64,000 bases of DNA, from NCBI GenBank assembly GCA_965261065.1, contig OZ253444.1, positions 6,758,001 through 6,822,000 of the forward strand. Direction: 5' to 3'. This DNA comes from JAKZVK01 sp965261065 (GTDB lineage Bacteria; Acidobacteriota; Terriglobia; Bryobacterales; UBA6623). The notes beneath the pieces were generated by a model. That model was given only the letters and a program-made list of their open reading frames with translations. It was not told the origin of the DNA and made no database searches. Every line of letters starts with the position of its first letter. Positions within the stretch are counted from its first letter, which is position 1. The position numbers and the translations under genes were made by a program. This document shows positions 34,456 through 43,180 of this stretch, piece after piece.

Positions 34456-35673
34456 GTGGCGTTTTCGAGTCCAGCGCCTGCGGGGATGCCCGTCAGGCAC
34501 ACGCCCGATCCGGCCCGCGTCGCGTACACCATGGCGGGCCTGCTGCTGCTCGGGATGCTCATGGCGCTGCCTGGAGCCCTGCACCCCGTGTGGTTCCTGA
34601 GCCTGTCGATCAACACGGTGAGAGCCAGTCACGCTTTTTCTTCCATGGGGTTGGGTGTGCTGTTCGGGATGGCTCTGTGGCGGCGCGCGGGGTCGCGCTT
34701 CGGCGTGCGAGGTGCTTACACGACATCCGGCCTGCTGGCCACGGCCGGTTTGCTGCTACTGTCGATGGTCAACGCGAGCGGCGCGTTGCCGGGGCCGTTG
34801 TTTATCGTGGGGCTCGCCGTTGGCGTGTTGGCTACCGGCGTGGCATGGCTGATCTCGGGGGCGCTGCCGGCCACATCGGCCCGCTCGGTACTGCATCTGG
34901 CGGGGGTTTCGTTCGGTGCAGGGGCCTTCGGCGTGTGCTTGTTGGTATGGGCCGTCGGTGACGTTGTCTCCTGGGCGATGCTCGTTCGCGTACTGGCCGT
35001 TGGCCCTTTGCTCTTGACCACTCTGGCCTTGCGCGCAAAGGTGTTTCGCTACCTTCCTCTGGCGGTATCCCCGTGGACGCAGCCGACCAGCCACGTGCCC
35101 TACCCGATGGCCGTGCTGCTGGGTCTGGCCCTTGCGGCTCTGTCGATGGTGCAATGGACGATGGGAGGTTGGCTGGCGGTGTACGTGTTGAGACAGTTCG
35201 GGGCGACGCTGCAGGCTGGGCTGCTGATTCTCGCCTTGTTCTGGGTGGCCTTCACAGTGGGCCAGGTGGTGGCGCGGCGGTTCTCGGCGATTGAAGAACG
35301 GCTGCGGATTCTATTCTGGTGCACGGCAATCGGGGCTGCGGGCTGCGTCTTTCTGCTCAAGACAGTCGATCTATCAGGTGCCGTGATGGGAGCGGTTCTT
35401 TCGGGAGGAAGCCTAGGGTTCCTCCAGCCGGTGGCGCTTGGCATTGTGGCGCGACGGGTGCTAACGCCCCATCCGCAGTTATTGAGCGGCCTGATGGCCC
35501 TGCTGCTTGCGAACGGCTTTCTGGGGGCCGGAGCGGTCGGCCGGCTGGCGGAGCCGTTCGCCATCGAGGCGGTCATCTGGTTCAGCGTGGCCGGGCTGGC
35601 GGCGGGCTGCCTGCTACTCAGTGGCGTCTTCGTGGAGCTGAAGCTCACGGCGCCGTCGACCGCCGTCCGCTAG
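34456..35673 (+). CDS. MFS-type transporter, unknown substrate
   Basis: 405 residues with about twelve hydrophobic helices; GTG start MAFSSPAPAGM, with an internal ATG at residue 11 as alternative. The first half contains GLGVLFGMALWRRAGSRFG, fitting the loop 2-3 region of the major facilitator superfamily, and the second half begins VPYPMAVLLGLALAAL. No family-specific motif allows naming of a substrate. It is followed 40 bp later by a PDZ protein and then an antiporter in the same direction, probably one operon. Confidence 0.75.
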   Translation: MAFSSPAPAGMPVRHTPDPARVAYTMAGLLLLGMLMALPGALHPVWFLSLSINTVRASHAFSSMGLGVLFGMALWRRAGSRFGVRGAYTTSGLLATAGLLLLSMVNASGALPGPLFIVGLAVGVLATGVAWLISGALPATSARSVLHLAGVSFGAGAFGVCLLVWAVGDVVSWAMLVRVLAVGPLLLTTLALRAKVFRYLPLAVSPWTQPTSHVPYPMAVLLGLALAALSMVQWTMGGWLAVYVLRQFGATLQAGLLILALFWVAFTVGQVVARRFSAIEERLRILFWCTAIGAAGCVFLLKTVDLSGAVMGAVLSGGSLGFLQPVALGIVARRVLTPHPQLLSGLMALLLANGFLGAGAVGRLAEPFAIEAVIWFSVAGLAAGCLLLSGVFVELKLTAPSTAVR

Positions 35674-35713
35674 ACGCCTGGCTCGTCGTCCCTACTCATA
35701 ACTTCTGACGTCC

Positions 35714-37003
35714 ATGGAACACCGCAGCCCAGCCTATGTCGCGGTTCTCGCCGTCATCGCGGGATCGATCCTGCTGGTGGGCAGCCTGATGCGGCCCGCC
35801 AAGCCGGTTGAACAGGATGCGGCGCCGCCGTCGCGGACGGAGATGATGCGTCTGCAGCGCATGACCCAGCGGGGTTCGCTGGACCAAACGGCCGACTTCT
35901 TCGCTGCTTTGGCCTCGGACGTGAGCCCCTACCTGGTACGATTGGACGCCCTCGCGCAAAGCGGCGTAGTGTGGGACGCCGAGGGACGAATCGTGTCGGC
36001 GCATCAGCGACCCGACCAACTCCCGTCCGGGTCGCTGGCTGCGCGTACCTGGCAGGGGGCCCCGACCGAGTTGACCGTCACCTTCACTCCGCCGCACCTA
36101 CCCGTGTCGCTGCTGCGAGCCGGCCCGGAGACCCAGTTGCCGTCGCTGGTGCACGTCCCCACCCGGCTGCTGGAATTCGGCGGATGGGTCATGGCCGCGT
36201 GGCGCTCCGCCGCTGGGGAGACCGCGCGGGCTCCAGGCTTTCTCTTGGGTTCGCGCAAGCGTTTGTGCCGGGAAGCCGACATCGACGAGGTGATTCTCGA
36301 CTTCGAGGTCACGCCCGACATGGCCGGCGGAGGCCTGTTTGATCTGGATGCCCGTCTACTGGCCGTGATGGTGAATTGCGACGACGGGTTCGCGGCCGTT
36401 GTCGCCGACAGCGTGGAGAAGCTGTTGGCGCAAGCAGGGACCCTCGAGGGACAGATGTTGGGGCGCTACGGGCTCCGCCTGGCCCCGTTGAATGACGTCG
36501 AGCAGCGTTACTTCGCGACCGTCAGCGCCGTGCTCGTCAGGGAGGTCTGGGAGGGCTATCTGGGAGACCGGGCCGGCCTCGAGCCTGGCGACCTGATCGT
36601 CTCCGTCGATGGAGCGGCCGTCGAATCGCCCGACGACGCTCAGAAACTAGTGCTGCCCATCGCGCGTGAGCTTCACGATGTAAGAGCCCGGCGCGGTCGC
36701 CGAACGCTCGGCATCAAGCTGCCCGCCCGGTCCGCCATAGCACCGCCACCGGCTGAAGAGGGCCACTCCGGTGCACTCCTAGCGGCAGGCGCGCAGGGCT
36801 TCCCGATCGGGACGGTGATCGAGGGCAGCGCCGCCTTTGTAGCCGGTATCCGGGCCGGAGACCGATTGCTTCGTGTCGATCAGACCCGCATTCGCACCGA
36901 AGCTCAGGCCCGCCGGGCCCTTGCCAACGGTTCCGGTAAGCCACGCTACCTCGTACTCGCCAGAGGGGCCAAGCGGTGGGGAACCCTCCTTCTAAATGAA
37001 TGA
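35714..37003 (+). CDS. HtrA-like PDZ protein with a degenerate protease domain
   Basis: 429 residues. An N-terminal anchor (VAVLAVIAGSILLVGSLM) is followed by a trypsin-like region in which the catalytic Ser motif GNSGG is replaced by MAGGGLFDLDARLLAVMV and no TNAHV histidine is present, so proteolysis is unlikely. Two PDZ domains follow: EGYLGDRAGLEPGDLIVSVDG and GSAAFVAGIRAGDRLLRVDQ. Predicted periplasmic with one anchor; it may bind C-termini of partner proteins. Its last 8 bp overlap the antiporter gene, so co-translation and a shared role with that transporter are likely. Confidence 0.78.
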   Translation: MEHRSPAYVAVLAVIAGSILLVGSLMRPAKPVEQDAAPPSRTEMMRLQRMTQRGSLDQTADFFAALASDVSPYLVRLDALAQSGVVWDAEGRIVSAHQRPDQLPSGSLAARTWQGAPTELTVTFTPPHLPVSLLRAGPETQLPSLVHVPTRLLEFGGWVMAAWRSAAGETARAPGFLLGSRKRLCREADIDEVILDFEVTPDMAGGGLFDLDARLLAVMVNCDDGFAAVVADSVEKLLAQAGTLEGQMLGRYGLRLAPLNDVEQRYFATVSAVLVREVWEGYLGDRAGLEPGDLIVSVDGAAVESPDDAQKLVLPIARELHDVRARRGRRTLGIKLPARSAIAPPPAEEGHSGALLAAGAQGFPIGTVIEGSAAFVAGIRAGDRLLRVDQTRIRTEAQARRALANGSGKPRYLVLARGAKRWGTLLLNE

Positions 37004-38207
37004 ACTTTCGTCGCTGGGATTGATCCTGCTGCTGGCCTTGTTGGTCGGGCACCTGGTCCAGTTCATTCGAGTGCCGGCTGTCACGGGATACATCCTCGCC
37101 GGGGTGGCCCTGGGGCCGTCGGTGCTGGGTTGGGTATCGGCGGACAATTTGGCCGCGTTGGAAGTGCTGAGCGAGGTGGCGATCGGGCTGATCCTGGTGT
37201 CGGTGGGGTCGGTTTTTCACTACGCGCGGTTCCTTCGGTTCGGGAAACGCATCTTCTATCTGACTCTGTGTGAATCGCTGGCCGCCGCGTCGTTGGTCGG
37301 GCTGGGAACATTCGTTGGCGGGTACGCCTGGCAGATCGCGGGTTTGCTGGGAGCGGTCGCGATCGCCACCGCGCCGGCGTCAACCCTGATGGTGATTCGG
37401 GAGTCCAACAGCCGTGGGCCCCTGACGGACACATTGCTCGGCATCATCGCGGTGAACAACATCTTCTGCCTCACCGCCTACAGTCTGGTGGCTGCGGCGA
37501 TCGATCTGGAGGCCAGCCTCGGTGCTCCCGGCGTGCTTCTCCAAACCCTGTACGGGTCGCTCTATCCGTTGGTGTGGCAACTGCTGGGGTCGGCGGCGCT
37601 GGGGTTCTTGGTGGGCTTGATGCTAGCCGGCTGGGCGACGAAAGTCGCGGACCAAGGCGAGATGTTGATCTTGATGGCGGGTAGCGTGCTGCTGTGCGTG
37701 GGTGTGGCCCGCATTATGGACCTGTCGTCCCTGGTGGCGACGCTCGCGGTCGGTGGGACGATGGTGAACCTGTCGGCGCGCAGCCGCCGGCTCTTCGACG
37801 CGCTCTCGCATACCGATCCGCCTTTCTACGCGATTTTCTTCGTCATCGCAGGGGCTGCTCTCGACGTCTCCCTCGTTGCCGGCATGGGGGTGCTGGGAGC
37901 TTTCTACGTGATCGCGCGCGCCGCGGGCAAGTTTCTGGGGGCCCGCATCGGGGCACGCTGGCTGGGGATGGATCCGGTCGTGCAGCGCCTGTTGGGCTTC
38001 GGATTGATGGCCCAGGCAGGCTTGGCGGTGGGTCTCACGCTGACCATCGACCGGCGTTTTCCCGACTATGCCGAAGTGATCAACACCGTGGTGCTATCGT
38101 CGATAGTCATTTATGAGATGGTCGGGCCCATCAGCGCCAAGTTGGCCATCCTGCGTAGCGGCGAGGCTCGGCCGCACGATCCGGAACCGGCGGGTTTGTT
38201 CGAGTAG
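36996..38207 (+). CDS. Cation:proton antiporter, CPA2 (KefB/NapA-like)
   Basis: 403 residues with about 12-13 helices. Opens with GLILLLALLVGHLVQFIRVP and AVTGYILAGVALGPSVLG, the hallmark of the CPA2 family. The ion-binding helix, usually ATDPV or similar Asp-rich, reads AIATAPASTLMVIRE, and later AVNNIFCLTAY lacks the usual acidic residue, so coupling may differ from NhaA/NapA-type exchangers. No RCK/TrkA-N domain follows, unlike KefB. Overlaps the PDZ protein by 8 bp. Exports Na or K in exchange for H if functional. Confidence 0.83.
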   Translation: MNELSSLGLILLLALLVGHLVQFIRVPAVTGYILAGVALGPSVLGWVSADNLAALEVLSEVAIGLILVSVGSVFHYARFLRFGKRIFYLTLCESLAAASLVGLGTFVGGYAWQIAGLLGAVAIATAPASTLMVIRESNSRGPLTDTLLGIIAVNNIFCLTAYSLVAAAIDLEASLGAPGVLLQTLYGSLYPLVWQLLGSAALGFLVGLMLAGWATKVADQGEMLILMAGSVLLCVGVARIMDLSSLVATLAVGGTMVNLSARSRRLFDALSHTDPPFYAIFFVIAGAALDVSLVAGMGVLGAFYVIARAAGKFLGARIGARWLGMDPVVQRLLGFGLMAQAGLAVGLTLTIDRRFPDYAEVINTVVLSSIVIYEMVGPISAKLAILRSGEARPHDPEPAGLFE

Positions 38208-38225
38208 GCGCCGCCCGCCAAGCAA

Positions 38226-38277
38226 CAGAGCCGCGGGTGTAAACCCGCGGGCCCGCAGGTTCACCCCTGCGGCTCTG
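38226..38277. terminator. Long palindromic hairpin after the antiporter gene
   Basis: Outer stem cagagccgc / gcggctctg with two inner hairpins (ccgcgggt / acccgcgg and ccgcagg / cctgcgg), able to form a cruciform. No T-run follows, so it may be a REP-type repeat acting as transcription terminator or mRNA stabiliser. Confidence 0.6.
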
Positions 38278-38443
38278 TCCCTGCCTTGTGAATCCCTTCC
38301 TCTCGAGGTACGGCCCCTCTCTCTTTGCATCTTGGAGCCTCGCAGAAAGCTCACTCGACGGCGACGGTCACCACTGGAATGGACCCGAAAAGCGAGACCA
38401 GGAAAGAAGGGACAATGAACCAGGGAACGGGAAGGAGGTTCAA

Positions 38444-38830
38444 TTGTCTCGAAGACGATTCACGAAGGAGTTCAAGCTGGCGGCCGTCCGGCGGCTCGAA
38501 GCCGGCGAGTCGGGCTCGGCTCTAGCACGCGAGCTCGAGGTGAAGCGCGAAAAGCTCTACGACTGGCTGGCACAAGTCGAGCGCTACGGCGTCGAGGGAG
38601 CTTTTCCCGGCGCTGGACGGCGTCCGGGCGGCAGCGCCCGCGTCGAGCCCGGCCGCGAAGCCCAGGCCCGTCTCGCGGAGCTGGAACGCAAAGTCGGCCG
38701 CCAGGCCATGGAGATTGATTTTTTGTCCGCAGCCTTGCGGCGTGTCGAGGATCTGCGCCGGCCGAGCATCGTCAGTGGAACCGGCGCGTCGCTAACGAAG
38801 TACGAGCCGCAAGGCGGCAAGGCAACATGA
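38444..38830 (+). CDS. IS3-family transposase OrfA (helix-turn-helix)
   Basis: 128 residues from the TTG at 38444, which has aaggagg five bases upstream. SRRRFTKEFKLAAVRRLEAGESGSALA is the canonical OrfA helix-turn-helix, followed by KLYDWLAQVERYG and a leucine-zipper-like LAELERKVGRQAMEIDFLSAALRR that mediates dimerisation with OrfB. The C-terminal tail (PSIVSGTGASLTKYEPQ) overlaps the orfB ATG by 4 bp. Longer in-frame upstream sequence lacks the family signature. Binds the IS ends. Confidence 0.85.
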   Translation: MSRRRFTKEFKLAAVRRLEAGESGSALARELEVKREKLYDWLAQVERYGVEGAFPGAGRRPGGSARVEPGREAQARLAELERKVGRQAMEIDFLSAALRRVEDLRRPSIVSGTGASLTKYEPQGGKAT

Positions 38831-39648
38831 GCGCACGCGATTTGTGCCGCTTGAGCGGGCTGGCGCGAGCCAGCCTCTACCGCCAGGGCAAACCCGACCG
38901 CGAGCCGGTCGGGGAACTGCGGCAGGCCATTGTCCAGGCCGCCTTGGACCATCCGGCCTACGGCACCCGGCGGACGACCCCACAGGTGCGCCGTCAAAAG
39001 CTACTGGTCAATCGCAAGCGCGTGCAGCGGGTGATGCGCGAAGAGAATCTCTTGCGGCGACGTCGCCGCACCGTTCCGCAAACGACCGATTCGAAGCACT
39101 CGTTGCGGTGTTACGAGAACCTGACGCGCGAGGTCCAACCCACGGGCCCCAACAAGCTGTGGGGCTCGGATCTCAGCTACGTGCGATTGGGAAACCACTT
39201 CGTCTATGTGGCGGTGGTGTTGGACGTGTATTCGCGGCGCGTGGTGGGTTGGGCCGTGGGTCCGAACCTGAAAACCGAATTGCCGCTGGCGGCGCTGCAC
39301 CAAGCGTTGAGCAGCCGGCGTCCGGCGCCGGGTTGGATTCATCATTCCGATCAAGGTTCGCAGTACGCTGCGGAAGCTTATGTGGCCACACTGCGGCAAG
39401 CGGGCGCGAGGATATCGATGAGCCGCAAAGGCTGCCCGCAGGACAACGCGTACGTGGAAAGCTTTTTCAAGACTTTGAAAAGCGAGGAAGTCAACTGCAA
39501 CGAGTATGAAAGTTTGGCCCAGGCGCAGGCCGCGATCGGGGCTTATATTGAGCAGGAATACAATCGCACACGATTGCATTCGTCGCTGGGCTACCGGCCG
39601 CCGCAAGAGTATGAGCGGCTGTGGGAAGAGGCGGCTGACGCCGCCTGA
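38827..39648 (+). CDS. IS3-family transposase OrfB (DDE integrase)
   Basis: 273 residues with the HTH_21-like start AYGTRRTTPQVRRQKLLVNRKRV and the rve integrase core: first Asp in LWGSDLSYVRLG, second in IHHSDQGSQYA, Glu in NAYVESFFKTLKSEE, and the closing NRTRLHSSLGYRPPQEYE. The full DDE triad and a normal length suggest a functional enzyme. It starts by ATGA overlap, so it is made by coupled re-initiation and not by the -1 frameshift common in this family. Confidence 0.92.
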   Translation: MSARDLCRLSGLARASLYRQGKPDREPVGELRQAIVQAALDHPAYGTRRTTPQVRRQKLLVNRKRVQRVMREENLLRRRRRTVPQTTDSKHSLRCYENLTREVQPTGPNKLWGSDLSYVRLGNHFVYVAVVLDVYSRRVVGWAVGPNLKTELPLAALHQALSSRRPAPGWIHHSDQGSQYAAEAYVATLRQAGARISMSRKGCPQDNAYVESFFKTLKSEEVNCNEYESLAQAQAAIGAYIEQEYNRTRLHSSLGYRPPQEYERLWEEAADAA

Positions 39649-39660
39649 GTTTTCGTAAGG

Positions 39661-39874
39661 CATGAGCAGATCTATCGATCCGATGGCGCAGCACAAGGCG
39701 GGATGCGGCCTGAGTAGGCGCACACCCTGCCCTCATCGTTTCGATGAGTCTGCGGCCGGGTATTCCTTGGCGGGTTGCTCTCCAGCAGAGCCCGCCTCCG
39801 CTTCCCCGGCTAACTTGATCATGCCCCCATTGGGCTGGATTCGCTATGCTTTTTCAGTCAACTGCAACCCGTCC
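39661..39874. other. Gap between IS3 and the Solibacter-domain gene
   Basis: About 210 bp; no gene, no matching IS end and no strong terminator recognised. The hairpin-like ctcatcgtttcgatgag near 39733 could act as a weak terminator for either strand. Confidence 0.35.
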
Positions 39875-42541
39875 CTAATTTCTTGGCCTCGCCGTAGGGG
39901 TCCAGTCCACCACCGAGCTTGTTTGTCCCGCGACGGAGACAACGACCTCCGCGTCGCCGGCCGGGACACCCGGGGGCACGATAACGTTGATCTGATAGAG
40001 GCTTGTGAGGCCCGGCGTCAGACCGGCGAATAGCACCTGGGCCGGCAGACCCCCGATCGTAACGCTAACCTCCTCTACCGTTGTGGCCAGGGGCGAATTC
40101 GGTGCGGCCTCTCCTGTTGTGACTTGTGGAATTACGCTGCCTAGCCCTGTGCAGTAGATGATGATCGCATCACCCGCTTTGACAGGGTTTGCGGCGCTGA
40201 CGATCTGGAAGTTTATGTCCTGGATGGTGCCGGGGCCGCGCCCGGACGCATCTTGCGTAAAGACGCCCGGCCGAGCTGTGGTGACAAAGACCGGTTCAGA
40301 AACGGAGATGCTCTGCGCGTCGGTCCGGCGCACGAGCAGGGGAAGGCTCTCGTCTACGCGGTCCGCTACTTCGAAAGGAAGAACCGCATTGACTTGGTCC
40401 TCCCGGGAGAACAACAACGGGAGAGGCTGCCCCCCCAAGGTGATCGAGGTTCCAGCCAAGTCCGTGGGCAAGGGAAGCGAAGTCGCCGCTTGCCCACCCG
40501 TGACCGGCTCTGGCGAGAGGTTTTCTCCAAAAATCGAAAGGATGGTGCCGGGTCCGAGCGGATCCTTGACGAAGCTGCCCGAATGCACGACTCCACCGCG
40601 GCTCACCTTCGGGGCCGGCGCCGCGTTCGGCGCCACGGCGACCGCCTGGGTCATGCTGCCGCTGATGCCCGCTGGGTCGGTGGCTGTCACGGTCACGCCG
40701 GCCATGGATTGCTCTGTGACGTTTGGGACGGTCCAGGTCGCTGTCCACAGACCATCTCCGGAGGGTGCCAGAGCCAGACTGGGTGAACTGATGTTCGTGA
40801 AATCCACGATGGCGGACCCCTGCGTCATCGGGAGACCGCAATCGTCCACCACTTCGACCTCGATGGAGGCCGGCCAAGCGGCGGGGATCGGCGAAGTGCC
40901 CCCAAGGGTTCGGAACACCGGAGCCACCTCCGAGCGAGTACAGCCATTCTTCGCGCCCGAGATGCGTTGCAGGGACACCGCATCGCCGGGAACGACCGAC
41001 AAGACAACATTCACAGACCGTGTCGAGTCGTCATCAAACGAGAAATCGACCACACCACGGTAGATGCCAGGCGCCAGACCGCCGGGGTCAACTGCGACCT
41101 CGACCGTAGTCGGCTGGCTCGAAACCACCGTCCCTTCGCTCGGGGAGCGTTCCAACCAATCACCACCATCTGTGGTCGAGACGCTCGAGGTGAAAGAAAT
41201 AGGACTAGCCGTCAAATTCAAGATCTGAACCTGTTGCGCTGAAGTCTGTGCCGGGGCGTCGAGACGGTTCGAGAAAACCAAACCGCTAGGCACGACAGTG
41301 GGGCCGGGTTTGCTCTCGGCAGGCAACAGATTCAAGACGACTGTCACAAACTGGGGTGAGCTGGCTGCCTCGGGAGCGGCAACCTCCACGACACCGTAGT
41401 AAACGCCCGGATCCAGTTCTGAGGGATCGACCTGAACCCCAACCAAAGAACTGGTGGAGGCACTGCTCGAACCGTTGTCCAAGGTGAGCGATAGCCAGTT
41501 TCTGCCGCCCAGCACGCTGGCCACTGCCCTCCAAACCGCGAGTCCCAATCCACCGTTCAAAACCCGGAAGCTTGGAGGCGGAGTGATGCCGGCACCCACA
41601 ACCGCTGTGAGTGTCAAGCCTGTTCTTGAGATCCGCAGGAGCTGCTGCCGTCGGCTGATTGCCATGTCGACCGGGACCGTCACAACCTCCCCGGATGCCG
41701 TGTTCGAGATGCGCACCTCTCCCGAGTAAGTCCCTGGTTCCAGCGCCGCCGGGTCGGCCGTCACTCTCAAAGTCATCGCATTCGCGGGCTCCACCTGACC
41801 CTCTGTTGGCGAAACCGAGAGCCAAGATCCTCCTGATTGCGTGGTGACTTCGACCTGGAAGTTCAACAGAGCGCTACCTTGGTTCGAAAGGGAGATTCCC
41901 TCTGTGGCCGCCGGTCCTCCTTGGACCAAAGAAACTGCCAGCCGGTCCAATGCTTCGATGACAGCGGCCGGGGGAGGACAATCTCTCATCAGAGAGATCT
42001 GCGTCTCATCGCGAAAACCGGGGTCGAGACAGCTAGAGACCCGGGTGGACCCACCCATCTCGTTTTCGTTGATGGCGAGGGAAAGTAGGCTGGTAGTGAG
42101 GCACAGGATTTCGCACGTATCAGGATCTCGTTCGGGAAGGTCCAGCTCGAATGAAAAGAGGTTCCCAGCTACCGAGCCCGAGACCGGACCTTCCTCTAGA
42201 AGACCACACTGGGGATCGTCCGCGGGAATTTCAAACGAGCCGGTCACATTCGATCCGCTCTGCGTTAGGAATAACGTGAGTGGAGAAACCTCGACCTCGC
42301 CGTCCCCGTCCGTCGTTGCAGATCCTGTCCATGTTCCTGTGATGCCCGGGCCGCAAGCGGATTCGCCGTCTACAAGTCCATCGGCACTCACGTCGGGCAA
42401 AACTGGGCTGTTTGCCGTGGGATCGCCGGCACTGTTTGAACTCGGCTTTGCACCAGGGCTCGCACCCTCTATGCAGGGCAGGGCAAGCGAGAGAACGAGA
42501 ATCCCTACGGCAGCACTGAGCCTAGAGCAGAGAGCCGGCAT
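39875..42541 (-). CDS. Secreted BACON-repeat protein with Solibacter C-terminal domain (TIGR03437-like)
   Basis: About 888 residues from ATG 42541, which opens a clear signal peptide (LSAAVGILVLSLALPC). Near the N-terminus is a lipocalin-like stretch (TGTWTGSATTDGDGEVEVS). Then come three or four BACON-like Ig modules such as SGGSWLSVSPTEGQV ... PGTYSGEVRISNT, and an Ig-like VDDCGLPMTQGSAIV module. The last 220 residues form the Solibacter C-terminal domain (LGPGTILSIFGENLSP, LLFSREDQVNAVLPF, GRGPGTIQDIN, YCTGLGSVIP, GLYQINVIVP-like). Predicted extracytoplasmic, probably carbohydrate or surface binding. The longer in-frame start at 42751 belongs to an amidohydrolase remnant. Confidence 0.85.
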   Translation of the reverse strand: MPALCSRLSAAVGILVLSLALPCIEGASPGAKPSSNSAGDPTANSPVLPDVSADGLVDGESACGPGITGTWTGSATTDGDGEVEVSPLTLFLTQSGSNVTGSFEIPADDPQCGLLEEGPVSGSVAGNLFSFELDLPERDPDTCEILCLTTSLLSLAINENEMGGSTRVSSCLDPGFRDETQISLMRDCPPPAAVIEALDRLAVSLVQGGPAATEGISLSNQGSALLNFQVEVTTQSGGSWLSVSPTEGQVEPANAMTLRVTADPAALEPGTYSGEVRISNTASGEVVTVPVDMAISRRQQLLRISRTGLTLTAVVGAGITPPPSFRVLNGGLGLAVWRAVASVLGGRNWLSLTLDNGSSSASTSSLVGVQVDPSELDPGVYYGVVEVAAPEAASSPQFVTVVLNLLPAESKPGPTVVPSGLVFSNRLDAPAQTSAQQVQILNLTASPISFTSSVSTTDGGDWLERSPSEGTVVSSQPTTVEVAVDPGGLAPGIYRGVVDFSFDDDSTRSVNVVLSVVPGDAVSLQRISGAKNGCTRSEVAPVFRTLGGTSPIPAAWPASIEVEVVDDCGLPMTQGSAIVDFTNISSPSLALAPSGDGLWTATWTVPNVTEQSMAGVTVTATDPAGISGSMTQAVAVAPNAAPAPKVSRGGVVHSGSFVKDPLGPGTILSIFGENLSPEPVTGGQAATSLPLPTDLAGTSITLGGQPLPLLFSREDQVNAVLPFEVADRVDESLPLLVRRTDAQSISVSEPVFVTTARPGVFTQDASGRGPGTIQDINFQIVSAANPVKAGDAIIIYCTGLGSVIPQVTTGEAAPNSPLATTVEEVSVTIGGLPAQVLFAGLTPGLTSLYQINVIVPPGVPAGDAEVVVSVAGQTSSVVDWTPTARPRN

Positions 42542-42689
42542 CGGTGTGTGGCCTCGATCGGTGTACCGCTCCGGCGTCCACGGGCTGCAGGCCTGGGAGG
42601 TCACTTTCACCAGGACTCCCATCGTGGCCCCTAGACCGGCCACAGTATACACCCGCGCCGCTCCGAGAGCCACTCGTTCAGTTCCTGTA

Positions 42690-42891
42690 CCAAGCTGAAC
42701 CGACCTTGACGAGATCTGCTTGATCTTGTTGCCTTCGACCAGGACGTTCATGCCCGGAGCAAGCCGTTGGTTTTGCCGTCGAAGACCTGCACGTTGCTCA
42801 AGAGCACATGCTCCGCCTGATGGGCCGACGCAACAAGGGCTGTTGCAAACCCGATGAGGAGTGACTTCAAGAGGCTGATTGTGAATCTCAT
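42690..42891 (-). pseudogene. Amidohydrolase N-terminal remnant with frameshift
   Basis: ATG 42891 opens a signal peptide (ISLLKSLLIGFATALVASAH) followed by EHVLLSNVQVFDGKTNGLL, the typical first strand of metal-dependent amidohydrolases. Then the frame breaks: continuation MNVLVEGNKIKQIS lies one frame over, and LLPGMNV would be restored by one extra C in ctccgggcatg near 42758. After about 70 residues the family resemblance ends, so the barrel and metal ligands are gone. A dead remnant sitting directly upstream of the Solibacter-domain gene. Confidence 0.7.
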
Positions 42892-43180
42892 AGTTCCGTC
42901 AATGGTGCGGGTGTCCGGGCCGACGCCGCACTCACCACCGCGCCCGCTTGCGGGCGTTGCGCATACTGAGGGGACGGGCAGACACGGCTGCCGGCCTGCT
43001 GGCACGCCCGCGCCACCGGCCCCGAGACCGCCGGCCTCCGTTTCCTGTGCATGCTGCTCTTGTCGGCGGCGCGATCAAAACTTTTTATTGGGGCCATTAG
43101 ATCGTGGACTGCTTTTGCCGCGATGTTACGGTGAAAACTGGCGTGTCTCGTCAGTTGACGCGGCCAAGGCCACGGCGGAT

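Larger units (their letters stand above)
38373..39660 (+). mobile_element. IS3-family insertion sequence, ends uncertain
   Basis: Carries orfA and orfB joined by an ATGA overlap. The left end is probably near ctggaatggacccgaaaagc (about 38373), a typical IS3 terminal motif, but I could not find its inverted partner within 250 bp after the orfB stop, so the right end may be lost or diverged. No target duplication was recognised. It lies between the antiporter hairpin and the 3' end of the Solibacter-domain gene. Confidence 0.7.

Noticed and set aside
42854..43180. Extended GlnD start at 42854
   Set aside because: The extra 109 codons are Pro/Arg/Cys-rich and overlap the amidohydrolase remnant antisense; GlnD homology starts after 43181 and the shorter protein has the usual length.
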